A stretch of DNA of 64,000 nt from Brevibacterium jeotgali (GTDB lineage Bacteria > Actinomycetota > Actinomycetes > Actinomycetales > Brevibacteriaceae): NCBI RefSeq assembly GCF_900169175.1, contig NZ_FXZM01000004.1, forward strand, positions 1-64,000. The letters run 5' to 3'. The position numbers and the translations under genes were made by a program. Of this stretch, positions 23,278 to 31,717 are shown in pieces. The notes below the pieces were generated by a model. That model was not told the DNA's origin and ran no database searches. It worked only from the letters and a program-made list of their open reading frames with translations. How positions within the stretch are numbered: the first letter of the stretch is position 1; every line of letters starts with the position of its first letter.

Positions 23278-24366
23278 ATGATGCGCATCATCATCAGTTC
23301 GGCAGGTCGTCGCGTGTACCTGGTCACATGGTTCCGACAGGCGTTGGTCGAGGCCGGTATCGAGGGCGACGTCTACGTGCTGGACCATGACCGTCGCGCT
23401 CCTGCGGCTGCGGCGGCCGACGGGTTCCGGCAGCTGCCGCCCTACACCAGCGGAGAGTACGCGGACCAGCTGCTGCGGACGGTCGATGAGCTGAGGCCCA
23501 CTCTGTTCATCTCGCTGAACGACTGCGAGCTCACGGCCCTATCGCAGGGGCTGAGCACACGCCTGCGCGAGCGCGGGGTGGTCGTGCCGTGCCTGGAGGG
23601 CGCCTCCCACCGCGCCGTGGCGGACAAGCTGCGCATGTCCCGCGCCCTGACCCGGATCGGAGTCCCGACACCGCGCACCGCGCTGCTGTCGGACACGGAA
23701 GCGGTGCATGCGCTGCTGGAGACGACGCCGGCCGTGATCCTCAAGGACCGCTGGGGCAGCGGCTCGTCCGGTCTGCTCAGGCGCACCTCCGAGCAGCTCC
23801 GCCGCTGGCTGGCGACGGATTCCGCGACCCGCTCGGACCTCGGCGGGTCCCCGGATGACGAGCTGGTCGTCCAGCCCGACGTGGTGGGCACCGAGTACGG
23901 CATCGACATCGTCACGCCCGTGCGTGGCGGACCGGTGGCCGGCGTGCTGGCCCGCCGCAAGCTCAGCATGCGCAACGGCGAGACCGCCGCGGCGGTGTCC
24001 GTCGACAGCAGCCCGTTCGCCGGCCTGGCCGCGATGCTGGCCGACGGGCTGGGGATCCAGGGCACGGCCGATGTCGACCTGATGCTTGCGGACCACGGGG
24101 CGGCCTCCGTCGTCGACATCAACCCCCGGTTCGGAGGCGGATACCCCTTCAGCCACGTGGCCGGGGCGGACGTGCCGCACTTCCTCGTGGCGTCGACGCT
24201 GGGGCTCGACCCCCATCCGCGCTGGAACACCTATCGGCTCGGCCACCTCGGAGCGAAGCACGAGGGAATCATCGGCTTCGAGTCGAGCCCGGACGGCTCC
24301 GCGATGGGGGCCTCGCACCAGGAAGGAGCAGCCTCATGGACCGCGCGCGCCGTGCAGACCACCTGA
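23278..24366 (+). CDS. ATP-grasp carboxylate-amine ligase
   Basis: A 362-residue member of the ATP-grasp superfamily, which activates a carboxylate as acyl phosphate and joins it to an amine. The N-terminus RIIISSAGRRVYLV is typical of the capsule-associated, carbamoyl-phosphate-synthase-like subgroup. ATP-binding features are AVILKDRWGSGSSGL near residue 160 and the metal site DVDLML plus DINPRFGGGYPF near 275-290. The substrate pair is unknown. A double ATG (23278 and 23281) follows AGGAAG at 23261-23266; either may be used. The end overlaps the next gene by 31 bases. With the following decarboxylase and transferase it forms a tailoring module that could decorate the polysaccharide with an amino-acid-derived group (inference). 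Confidence 0.82.
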   Translation: MMRIIISSAGRRVYLVTWFRQALVEAGIEGDVYVLDHDRRAPAAAAADGFRQLPPYTSGEYADQLLRTVDELRPTLFISLNDCELTALSQGLSTRLRERGVVVPCLEGASHRAVADKLRMSRALTRIGVPTPRTALLSDTEAVHALLETTPAVILKDRWGSGSSGLLRRTSEQLRRWLATDSATRSDLGGSPDDELVVQPDVVGTEYGIDIVTPVRGGPVAGVLARRKLSMRNGETAAAVSVDSSPFAGLAAMLADGLGIQGTADVDLMLADHGAASVVDINPRFGGGYPFSHVAGADVPHFLVASTLGLDPHPRWNTYRLGHLGAKHEGIIGFESSPDGSAMGASHQEGAASWTARAVQTT

Positions 24367-25712
24367 GACCGCCCACACCGGCATTCGTGATCGACCGGCC
24401 CGTCCTCACCGGGTTCGTCAGTCGGTTCCAACAGGCCCTGGACACGCAGTGGCCGGCGTCGATCCTGTCCTATTCCTTCAAGACGAACTCGCTGCCCTGG
24501 CTGGTGTCCTTCATGCGGGACCACGGTGTCTGGGCCGAGGTCGTCTCGGACACCGAGTACCGCCTCGCCCTCGCGCTGGGGTACAGGCCGGACCGCATCG
24601 TGTACAACGGTCCGATCAAGAGCCGTGGGCTCCTGCGGTCCGCGCTTCAGAACGGATCGATCATCAACCTCGATGCGAAGCGCGAGGTCACGTGGGCCGC
24701 TGAACTGGCCAGCGAGATGCCCCACGCCGAGTTCGCCGTCGGACTGCGCGTCAACTGGGATCTCGAGGCCCGCTGCCCCGGTGAGAGCACGACGGGGCCG
24801 GACGGGAGCCGGTTCGGCTTCGACGCGGACAACGGCGAGCTCGACCGGATGATCGCAGAACTGACGGCTGCGGGGGTGCGAGTCGCGGGACTCCACATGC
24901 ACCGCAATTCGCAGTCGCAGAGTGTGGACGTCTTCCGGGCGGCCGCATCGGTCGCCGCAGAGCTGATCGCGTCCCGCGGTCTCGACCTCGAGTGGATCGA
25001 CATCGGCGGCGGCTTCTTCGGCAGCGAAGACGAGGGCCCGACCTTCCATGAGTACATCGCTGCGATCCGTGAGGTGCTCGGAGCCGTGGTGGATCCGCGG
25101 AGGACCCGCCTGATCGTCGAACCGGGCGGGTCGCTCATCGCCGTACCCGTCGAGTTCCACAGCAGCGTCATCGACGTCAAGGAGGTCGGTCCCCGCACGA
25201 TCGTCGTCACGGACGCCAGCCGCACCAACATCGATCCGCTGTTCCGCCGGCGGCGACCCTTCGAGGTCACCCTCGACACGGATGCGACGGCGTCGCGCCC
25301 GGACCAGATCATCAGCGGCTTCACGTGCATGGAGGATGACCGACTGCTCCAGCTCCGTGATGCACCTGCGGTCGACGTGGACGATCGCATCGTCTTCCAC
25401 ACGGTCGGGGCATACACGATGTCCTACCAATCGACGTTCATCGAGTACCCGCCGGCCGTGTACGTGCGCGACGGGGACTCGCTGAACCTGGTCCGGCGTG
25501 CGTGGGGCGTCGAGGACTACCTCCGGGGCAATCTGTGGATCCAGAGCGGTGACCCGGAGGGGGCCTCCGGCGATGCGGCTGTGGCGGAGGGTGTGACGGA
25601 AGCCGTGACGGAAGCGGACGGGCTGCAAGAGAGTGGGCTGCAGGGGAGTGGGCTGCACGACGGTGGGCCGCATGCGGATGGTCGGCAGCTGAGTGGAGCG
25701 GGACAGCCATGA
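24336..25712 (+). CDS. PLP-dependent amino acid decarboxylase (LysA/ornithine decarboxylase fold)
   Basis: A 458-residue fold-III PLP enzyme. The Schiff-base lysine is in SYSFKTNS at residue 49. The barrel continues with HMHRNSQSQ, the glycine-rich phosphate site WIDIGGGFFG, the cofactor motif LIVEPGGSL and, in the C-terminal sheet, FHTVGAYTMSY, which supplies the active-site Tyr. Such enzymes remove CO2 from lysine, diaminopimelate, ornithine or arginine, or from a ligated derivative. The start has AAGGAG upstream and lies inside the previous gene. The last 35 residues are a disordered tail encoded partly by a 15-bp tandem repeat (25620-25679). The specific substrate cannot be read from the motifs. 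Confidence 0.86.
   Translation: MDRARRADHLRPPTPAFVIDRPVLTGFVSRFQQALDTQWPASILSYSFKTNSLPWLVSFMRDHGVWAEVVSDTEYRLALALGYRPDRIVYNGPIKSRGLLRSALQNGSIINLDAKREVTWAAELASEMPHAEFAVGLRVNWDLEARCPGESTTGPDGSRFGFDADNGELDRMIAELTAAGVRVAGLHMHRNSQSQSVDVFRAAASVAAELIASRGLDLEWIDIGGGFFGSEDEGPTFHEYIAAIREVLGAVVDPRRTRLIVEPGGSLIAVPVEFHSSVIDVKEVGPRTIVVTDASRTNIDPLFRRRRPFEVTLDTDATASRPDQIISGFTCMEDDRLLQLRDAPAVDVDDRIVFHTVGAYTMSYQSTFIEYPPAVYVRDGDSLNLVRRAWGVEDYLRGNLWIQSGDPEGASGDAAVAEGVTEAVTEADGLQESGLQGSGLHDGGPHADGRQLSGAGQP
25620..25679 (+). repeat. Four in-frame 15-bp units at the decarboxylase C-terminus
   Basis: Units encode GLQES, GLQGS, GLHDG and GPHAD in succession, with GGGCTGCA conserved at the head of the first three. 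They sit after the catalytic domain and just before the overlap with the next gene. Confidence 0.8.
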
Positions 25713-26740
25713 GAGTGCACGTCCTCGAGACCTCGGACCCGGAGTGGGCCGCCTACCTGCCCGGCACCCGCCACGACATCTTCCATATCCCCGCGTTCGT
25801 CCGCGCGGAGGACCGGTTCCACGGCACGGAGAGTCGCCTCGTGGTCGTGGAGGACGGGGAGTCCGCGCTGCTCGTTCCGCTCGTCTTCTCCGCCCTGCCC
25901 GGTGGATTCGAGGACGCGTCGACGCCTCATGGACCTGCGGGACCCGTCTTCTCCGAGGGGGCGACGGAGGAGTGGCGTCGCGCGGCGGTGTCCGCACTGG
26001 TGGACCACCTGCGGGAGCGCGGGGTGGTGTCCCTCTTCCTGCGAGGGCATCCGCTGGCCGGCCTCGGCGACTTCGCAGGTGCCGGAGCCGTCGTGGAGCA
26101 CGGGCCGTCGTTCGTCATCCCCCTCGACCGGCCCGTGGAGGAGATCAAGGGAGGCATGCGGCAGAACCACCGGCGGAACATGCGCAGGGCCGAGCGGGAC
26201 GGGCACATCGCGGTGCAGGATACGGAGTGGGAGCACCTCGAGGAGTTCCACCGGATCTACACGAGGACGATGGAGCGCGTGGAGGCGGGATCCGCCTACA
26301 GATACAGCCGCGAGTACTTCGAACGGCTGCGCGACGAGGCGGGGATGTACACGTCACTGTGGGTGCTCATGATGGACGGCGAGCTGGCAGGTGCCCACCT
26401 GGTGACCTCCTGCAGCGGAACGGTCCAGTACTTCCTGGGCGCCACGCATCCCGACTTCCACCGCAGGGTGCCGCAGGTGGCGATCTTCGATGCCGTGCTG
26501 AGCTGGGCTCACAGCCGGGGCGATCGGGACTACGTCCTGGGCGGAGGGCTCCAGGAATCCCTGCGGCACTTCAAGTCCGGGTTCACGCAGGTCGAGCGGT
26601 CGGAAGCCACCGCTCGCATCGTCATCCAGCACGACGAGTACGAGCGGCTCTGCACCGGGTGGGAAGCGGAGAACGGCCCGCTGACCCGCCGCCGCGATGC
26701 GTTCTTCCCGGGCTACCGCACGCCGGCGCCGGCAGCCTGA
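25709..26740 (+). CDS. FemAB/GNAT-fold aminoacyl- or acyl-transferase
   Basis: A 343-residue protein of the FemAB-like GNAT group. The first half contains a degenerate acyltransferase lobe. In the second, IKGGMRQNHRRNMRRAERDG resembles the FemAB helix and strand that hold the acceptor, and VQYFLGATHPDF with YVLGGGLQESLRHFKSGF is the hallmark of the second lobe. Members move amino acids from tRNA, or acyl groups from CoA, onto cell-wall or polysaccharide amines. Its position at the end of the exopolysaccharide operon, coupled to the decarboxylase by ATGA, suggests it attaches the product of the two upstream enzymes. No signal peptide is seen, so it acts in the cytoplasm. Confidence 0.72.
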   Translation: MRVHVLETSDPEWAAYLPGTRHDIFHIPAFVRAEDRFHGTESRLVVVEDGESALLVPLVFSALPGGFEDASTPHGPAGPVFSEGATEEWRRAAVSALVDHLRERGVVSLFLRGHPLAGLGDFAGAGAVVEHGPSFVIPLDRPVEEIKGGMRQNHRRNMRRAERDGHIAVQDTEWEHLEEFHRIYTRTMERVEAGSAYRYSREYFERLRDEAGMYTSLWVLMMDGELAGAHLVTSCSGTVQYFLGATHPDFHRRVPQVAIFDAVLSWAHSRGDRDYVLGGGLQESLRHFKSGFTQVERSEATARIVIQHDEYERLCTGWEAENGPLTRRRDAFFPGYRTPAPAA

Positions 26741-27148
26741 CGGGCCGTATCGGCCGTTCGCCGCCTCCGTGTTCGCCGCGCCGCCCGGCCCATGCGGGAA
26801 GACGCGACCCACCACCTTTCATCAGACCGCATAGGAAACAAGTTGTGCGACCTGATGAAAGGTGGTGGTTCGCGGGCCTCAACGCGGGGTGAAGGGCGGT
26901 GTTTCGTGCGGGAGCGCGGCTGCCTGCCCCACGACGGACGGATTGCTGGTTCGTGGGCCACCCGCGTGCGCCGGTCCGTCGAACCGTAAGGGCATCCCTC
27001 GCCAAGTGGGGTGTGCTTGCCCGTTCGCCGCGTCCGTGTTCGCTTCGCCGCTGCGTGCCGCGGTCAGAGGAGCATGGAGGCGGCGAACGGACGGTGAGCC
27101 GACGGGACGCGTCTCCCGCGGCGACCGCTCAGCCCCGCTCAGTTCCGC
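26741..27148. other. 400-bp gap between convergent genes, dense with nested repeats
   Basis: No gene is supported here. A 31-nt phrase at 26754-26784 recurs at 27021-27051 with three mismatches. Its first 15 bases (CCGTTCGCCGCCTCC) recur inverted at 27076-27090. Between them lies the large hairpin at 26809-26868. The arrangement looks like an inserted or duplicated palindromic element rather than a simple terminator. Confidence 0.65.
26809..26868. repeat. Dispersed palindromic element, copy 1
   Basis: CCACCACCTTTCATCAG at 26809-26825 pairs exactly with its complement at 26852-26868; the loop region holds GGAAACAAG and short inner pairs. The same sequence, not only the same structure, recurs at 40575-40632. 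It lies after the exopolysaccharide operon and before a convergent gene, so it may also terminate transcription. Confidence 0.8.
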
Positions 27149-28666
27149 TTAGGCTCGCTTCGCCGCGCCCTTCGCGCCGAAGCGGAACGGGATGAAGCAC
27201 GCGATCGCTACGGCGACGATCGCCACGCCGAACCCGATCAGGTAGACGATCCGGAATCCGGCCTCCGACATGACGGCCTCTCCTCCGATCGACATCGTCA
27301 CCGCTGCGAGCACCGCACCCACGATGGCGGAGCCCGTCGAGCTGCCGATCGACCGCATGAGTGTGTTGAAGCTGTTCGCCGAACCCGTGGCAGACGGGGA
27401 CACGGAGCGCATGATGAGCGCCGGCATCGCACCGTATGCGATCCCGACCCCACCCTTGATGATCATGTGGGCGAACATCAGGCCGATCGCGCTCGCGAGG
27501 AAGGCCTGCATGCTCCCGTAGCCGATGGCGATGACGCCCAGGCCCGCGATGAGTGCGACCTTGGGCCCCTTCGCGTTGATGAGGCGCCCGCCCACCGGGG
27601 CCAGCAGCATCTGGATGAACCCGCCGGGGAGCATGAGCAGGCCCGCCGCCAGGAGCGAGACGCCCAGCCCCGGACCGGACCCCGATGGCAGCTGGAGGAT
27701 CTGCGGCGTCGCGACGAGCGTGATGTACATGGACATGCCCGCGAAGATCGAGGCGGTGTTCGTCAGCAGGACGACCGGCGTCACAGCGGTGCGCAGGTCG
27801 ACGAGCGGTTGCGCGGCGCGCAGCTCCCACACGGCCCACGACGCGAGTGCGACGACCGCCAGCGCGAATGCGCCGATCGTCTCCCACGAGGCCCACCCCC
27901 ACGATGTCCCCTGCGAGACGCCGATGAGGAGCGACACGAGCCCGACCGCCAGGAGGACCGCGCCCAGCCCGTCGAACCGCTGACCGGGACCGGGGCGCGC
28001 CCCCGATGGCACCAGGGTCGCGACCAGCACGAGCATCACCGCACCCAGCAGCGCGAACATCCAGAAGAGCAGGCGCCAGTCGAAGAACTGCGCGAAGCCG
28101 GCGGACAGGGGGAGCGCCAGCCCGCCGCCGATCCCCATCGACGCGCTTGCCAGCGCGATCGCCGTGGCACGCCGCTGCGGCGGGACGACGTCCTGCAGCA
28201 GTGCCACGGCGACTGGGATCGCTCCGATCCCCATGCCCTGGAGCGACCGGCCGATCACCATGGTGGTGAGGTCCGTCGACATCGCGGACACGGCGCAGCC
28301 GATGAGCATCGGGACCATGAGGCCCACGATCACGCGCTTCTTGCCGAGCATGTCGCCCAGTCGCCCGGCGATGGGGGTGGCCACCGCTCCCGCCAGCAGC
28401 GTGGAGGTGACGGCCCAGGTGAAGGCGCCCGGCGTGGTGCCCAGCTTGGGCGGGAGGATCGTCAGCAGCGGTGCGATGAGCGACTGCATCATCGCCACGA
28501 GCGTGCACGCGGTCGCGAGGACCAGCGTCACGCGGGTGGGCGCGGGGGAGTCCGGAGGTGCAGCGGCGGAGGCGGGACCGTTCGAGGAAGGGTCCGTCCC
28601 GGTGAGGGGGCGGGTGAGCGAGGTGTGGGGATCGGTGGTGGACGAGGTGGCCGCGGCCGCGCGCAT
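27149..28666 (-). CDS. MFS drug/solute efflux transporter (DHA2-like, about 14 helices)
   Basis: A 505-residue major-facilitator protein. The loop 2-3 motif A appears as GRLGDMLGKKRVI near residue 90, and motif C-like AIPVAVALLQDVV follows in the first half. Helices continue through KGPKVALIAGLGVIAIGYG to the end, about 14 in all, which matches the DHA2 proton-antiport family of multidrug exporters. The first 40 residues are a polar, Ser/Thr/Pro-rich cytoplasmic extension. The start at 28666 has GGAG 5 nt upstream. It diverges from a MarR gene with a palindromic operator in the 81-nt gap, so induction by the exported compound is likely. Substrate unknown. Confidence 0.88.
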   Translation of the reverse strand: MRAAAATSSTTDPHTSLTRPLTGTDPSSNGPASAAAPPDSPAPTRVTLVLATACTLVAMMQSLIAPLLTILPPKLGTTPGAFTWAVTSTLLAGAVATPIAGRLGDMLGKKRVIVGLMVPMLIGCAVSAMSTDLTTMVIGRSLQGMGIGAIPVAVALLQDVVPPQRRATAIALASASMGIGGGLALPLSAGFAQFFDWRLLFWMFALLGAVMLVLVATLVPSGARPGPGQRFDGLGAVLLAVGLVSLLIGVSQGTSWGWASWETIGAFALAVVALASWAVWELRAAQPLVDLRTAVTPVVLLTNTASIFAGMSMYITLVATPQILQLPSGSGPGLGVSLLAAGLLMLPGGFIQMLLAPVGGRLINAKGPKVALIAGLGVIAIGYGSMQAFLASAIGLMFAHMIIKGGVGIAYGAMPALIMRSVSPSATGSANSFNTLMRSIGSSTGSAIVGAVLAAVTMSIGGEAVMSEAGFRIVYLIGFGVAIVAVAIACFIPFRFGAKGAAKRA

Positions 28667-28689
28667 GGGACTCCAGGTGAAACACGCAA

Positions 28690-28720
28690 TTGTAGAATGC
28701 AATACGATTGCAGTATACAA
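28690..28720. promoter_or_regulatory. MarR-type operator overlapping divergent promoters
   Basis: TTGTAGAATGCAAT at 28690-28703 and ATTGCAGTATACAA at 28707-28720 are inverted copies (12 of 14 positions match) around ACG. TTGTAG with TATACA at 18-nt spacing can serve the MarR gene, and TACAAT on the other strand can serve the transporter. One bound dimer would therefore block both. Confidence 0.75.
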
Positions 28721-28747
28721 ATGTGCGGGTGAGAAAGGAATGCCGCC

Positions 28748-29260
28748 ATGCTGAGTGTGAGCGACACGATGTCTCTTGGGGAAGATCTCACCTGCGACAA
28801 TGGTGCGATGCAGGACGATGTGTTCGAGGATCTTGTGCGTGAGCAGATGCTGCTGACGCGCTTCGCCCTGCAGGGGGTCGCGCCCAAGGACCGGGACGTC
28901 CCGCTGGACCGCAGCGCGGTGATCCTCTTGTCGCGGCTGCACGCACAGGGCCCGATGGCGGTCGCGGAGCTGGCCGAGGCGTTCGACATGGACGTCTCCA
29001 CGATCCACCGGCAGACGACGGCGGCGATGAAGGCGGAGCTGCTCGAGCGCATCCCGGACCCAGACGGGGGGATCGCCCGCAAGCTGCGCCCCACCGAGGA
29101 GGGGGTGCGTCGCCTCACCGCAGAGCTCGAGGCGCGCAAGCAGGGATTCGCGCGGATCCTCGAGGACTGGTCGGAGGGAGAAGTCCTGCAGTTCGTGGAC
29201 TACCTGCGCCGCTACAACGAGGCGATCGAGAGCCGTCGCGGCAAGAACTGGCCGCGATGA
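28748..29260 (+). CDS. MarR-family transcription regulator
   Basis: A 170-residue winged-helix regulator. The DNA-binding part shows MAVAELAEAFDMDVSTIHRQTTAAMKAELLERIPDPDG, that is the helix-turn-helix and the wing, with the usual RKLRPTEEG following. Flanking helices make the dimer interface. It diverges from the MFS exporter and should repress it and itself through the palindrome at 28690-28720, releasing DNA when a small, usually phenolic or cationic, ligand binds. AAAGGA precedes the ATG at 28748. The first 20 residues are variable; a later in-frame ATG (residue 8 or 21) could also be used. Confidence 0.9.
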   Translation: MLSVSDTMSLGEDLTCDNGAMQDDVFEDLVREQMLLTRFALQGVAPKDRDVPLDRSAVILLSRLHAQGPMAVAELAEAFDMDVSTIHRQTTAAMKAELLERIPDPDGGIARKLRPTEEGVRRLTAELEARKQGFARILEDWSEGEVLQFVDYLRRYNEAIESRRGKNWPR

Positions 29261-29548
29261 TCGTGTCGGGTGGTCGCTGATGCCGTCAGCCGACTGTCTC
29301 CACAGGTGGGTGGTAGCGGGGGACGGATGAATCGGGGCGGCGCTGCAGAGGTCACAGGTGGAAAGTGACTCGGCCTCGGCCGCGTCAAGCAGGTCGTTGA
29401 CCTCCCTGGATCGCGTGGACCCCCTCCTGGTCGTGGTTCGGGACCGGCCGGTTGCCCGTGATCATCCCCGGGCGCTCGCCCGCTGGCAGGTCAGGCTGGC
29501 TCGGCGGGACTGCTGGTCTGCGGGACTCCCGGGCGGTGGGGGCCACCG

Positions 29549-30235
29549 TCAGTCCTGGCGGCCCCGCGCGGCCTGCCCGTCGGCCTTCTGCTGTTCCTTC
29601 CGGCGCTTCCGGTCGGCCTTGATGAGCAGGGCCCGCTCGATGGAATCCATGTCGTCGGTGATCCCGAGCCGTTCGTTGTAGTCCTCGATCCGCTCCGACT
29701 CCCGTTCGAGCAGGGTCCTCTCCCGCAGTCCCTCGACCTCCGCCTCACCGACCAGGCGGGCGATGTCCTTCAGCGCTCGCCGACGGCGCTTGGAGTCGGG
29801 TGCCGATTTGACCCGGTCGATGTCCGCATCGGTCCAGGGGTTGGTCTCCGGATCGATCTTCGAGCGGAGTGCCCAGTTCTTGAACCAAGTCGGCGTCCAC
29901 GCCAGCGGCCACCAGAAGAAGGACAGTGCCACCAGCGCCGCCGGGACCAGGAACACGTTCCAGACGGCCTGCCGGGCCCCTTCCATAGCCCAGGCCTCGA
30001 AGAACACGGTGGGCAGCAGGGTCACCAACCCGATGCCGATCATCGCCAGCATGAACGGCCAGGTGTTGTGGTGGGAGACCTGGAGCGGGAAGTGCGGCAG
30101 GACCGCCCAGGTGCGGGTATCGCCGTTGAGGCTCCGCCAGACGACGTAGAACACCAGTGCCGCGGCTCCGCCCACCAGCAGAAGCATGCCCCAGTAGGCC
30201 GGGATGTAGGCGATGGGAGCGAGCCAATCGGGCAT
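29549..30235 (-). CDS. Uncharacterised membrane protein with charged C-terminal helix
   Basis: A 228-residue protein with three hydrophobic helices: about residues 7-32, 62-85 and 92-115 (FLVPAALVALSFFWWPLAW). The remaining half is cytoplasmic, very rich in Arg, Lys, Glu and Asp, and probably a long helix (ERTLLERESERIEDYNERLG), ending in Lys/Arg/Gln. I do not recognise a family. The gene stands alone: it follows a convergent MarR gene across a 288-nt gap in which I see nothing definite, and lies 167 nt from the reductase gene upstream. The ATG at 30235 has AAGGACTCC before it, a reasonable ribosome site. Confidence 0.7.
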   Translation of the reverse strand: MPDWLAPIAYIPAYWGMLLLVGGAAALVFYVVWRSLNGDTRTWAVLPHFPLQVSHHNTWPFMLAMIGIGLVTLLPTVFFEAWAMEGARQAVWNVFLVPAALVALSFFWWPLAWTPTWFKNWALRSKIDPETNPWTDADIDRVKSAPDSKRRRRALKDIARLVGEAEVEGLRERTLLERESERIEDYNERLGITDDMDSIERALLIKADRKRRKEQQKADGQAARGRQD

Positions 30236-30402
30236 GAGGGAGTCCTTTTCGGGCCCGGCGGTGGTTCACCACCGACGATACCACCCGTCCGGGTGCCGCA
30301 GCCGGGCCGCGCCCGTGCCGGTGGTGAGGCACCTGACCGCCTGAACCACGCCGCCCACCTCGATTCCGACTCCTGACCTCCGAACAGAGGAAGGAGCGCA
30401 GC

Positions 30403-30978
30403 CTACGCGCTGCGCTTCACGAGCTCACTCACGATCACACCCGAGCCGTAGGCGGTCGTCTCGAGGTGCTCGAACTGGGTGGGTTCGTACTCCGTCGCGG
30501 CGAAGAGCGGGATGCCGTCGCCGAACACGACGGGATTGCGCTTGAGGACGACTCGGTCGATCTCGCTGAGCAGCTGGGAGGCGAGACGGCCTCCGCCGCA
30601 CAGCCAGATGTCACCGCCGGGCTGTCCGCGCAGTTCCTGGACGGTGCGGACCGGGTCCTCCGCCGTGACGCGCAGGTTCTCCGCCTCCGTCTGCTGAGTG
30701 CGTGAGAACACGATCTGCTCGAGGTGGCGGTAGGGGCTGTCCATCCCCACGGGGAGGCCGACCGCGTACGTGTTCCAGCCCATGAGGACCGTCGAGAAGC
30801 CCCCTGCGGACTGGTCGAGTCCCAGCTGCTCCGCGTAGACGGTCGGGACCGCGTCGGCGAAGCGTTCGGTGAGGGCACTCATATGGTCGCCCTCGAACGT
30901 GAACGCGTCGAACTGCCCGTCCGGTCCTGCGATGTACCCGTCGAGGCTCACCGCCACGTAGTACACGAGTTCGCGCAT
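30403..30978 (-). CDS. Dihydrofolate reductase/RibD C-terminal-like protein
   Basis: A 191-residue reductase-fold protein. The start VYYVAVSLDGYIAGPDG matches the first strand and loop of the RibD_C group, VLMGWNTYAV is the NADPH-side helix region, and IWLCGGGRLASQLL is the conserved GG-x-L turn. Relatives act in riboflavin synthesis or as stand-alone reductases of unknown substrate; they do not usually replace housekeeping DHFR. No riboflavin or folate gene is near. GAGGAGG lies just before the ATG. It appears monocistronic. Confidence 0.85.
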   Translation of the reverse strand: MRELVYYVAVSLDGYIAGPDGQFDAFTFEGDHMSALTERFADAVPTVYAEQLGLDQSAGGFSTVLMGWNTYAVGLPVGMDSPYRHLEQIVFSRTQQTEAENLRVTAEDPVRTVQELRGQPGGDIWLCGGGRLASQLLSEIDRVVLKRNPVVFGDGIPLFAATEYEPTQFEHLETTAYGSGVIVSELVKRSA

Positions 30979-31119
30979 GTCTCCTCCTCGTGACCACCCT
31001 CGGTCACCCTGTCAGGCTACAGACCGTGTCCAGGACCACGACCCCGAACCACGACCCCGAAAGCACGAGGGGCCGGTGCCGCACTCGGTGTCCGCAGGCC
31101 CACCGGAGAGGGTGTTCGT

Positions 31120-31689
31120 CTACGCCGTGAGCGCGTAGTGGCGGCCGGTGAGTCCATCCAGGATGATCTCGACGGGTCGCCCGTCCTTCGTGGCGGTGAG
31201 CCACCAGTTGGGCTTGCCGAACAGCAATGGTTCCCGCAGCGGATGCAGCTGCCCCGGCGGGCCCAGTCGCCTGCCGCGCAGCAGCACGCTGCGCACCAGG
31301 TCCCGTGCAGCTCGTTCCCCCCGCTCATCGTCGAGGACGCGGACCGGATCGGAGATCGCCGCCGCGCACGCCGCCTCAGCTTCGGCGAGGGGGACGAAGG
31401 CGACGTGCTCCCACGGCTCCGTCGCGTACGCGCGGCCGCCGACCAGGTCGACCAGTGCGTGTGCGGAGGCGGAGCCGTCGCGCTTCCGCACCTCGTACGA
31501 GGTCGCGAGCATCGGGTGGTGGTAGAGCTGGGCCCGCACGGCGGCGGCACCCGGCACCCGCCGCCGCAGCCACGCGATCGCGCGGTCGTGCGTGACGCGG
31601 ACGGGCCAGGCCACGGAGGGCGCCGGCGCGCCCGCCGCGGCCGAGGCTGCGGAGCCGGCTGCGGCCTCGGGCCCCGTCGATTCCGTCAC
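31120..31689 (-). CDS. Hypothetical protein downstream of the symporter
   Basis: A 189-residue soluble protein with no family I recognise. It starts GTG with an Ala/Ser/Pro-rich, probably disordered, first 25 residues. The rest is a mixed alpha/beta protein with conserved-looking aromatic clusters: YHHPMLATSYEVRKRDG, YATEPWEHVAFVPL and, near the end, NWWLTATKDGRPVEIILDG. It lies 28 nt after the SSS symporter stop on the same strand, so it is probably the third gene of that operon. No ribosome site is obvious, which suggests translation coupled to the symporter. Confidence 0.6.
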   Translation of the reverse strand: MTESTGPEAAAGSAASAAAGAPAPSVAWPVRVTHDRAIAWLRRRVPGAAAVRAQLYHHPMLATSYEVRKRDGSASAHALVDLVGGRAYATEPWEHVAFVPLAEAEAACAAAISDPVRVLDDERGERAARDLVRSVLLRGRRLGPPGQLHPLREPLLFGKPNWWLTATKDGRPVEIILDGLTGRHYALTA

Positions 31690-31717
31690 GGCGCTGTCGT
31701 CGATGCGCGTGCCCCGG

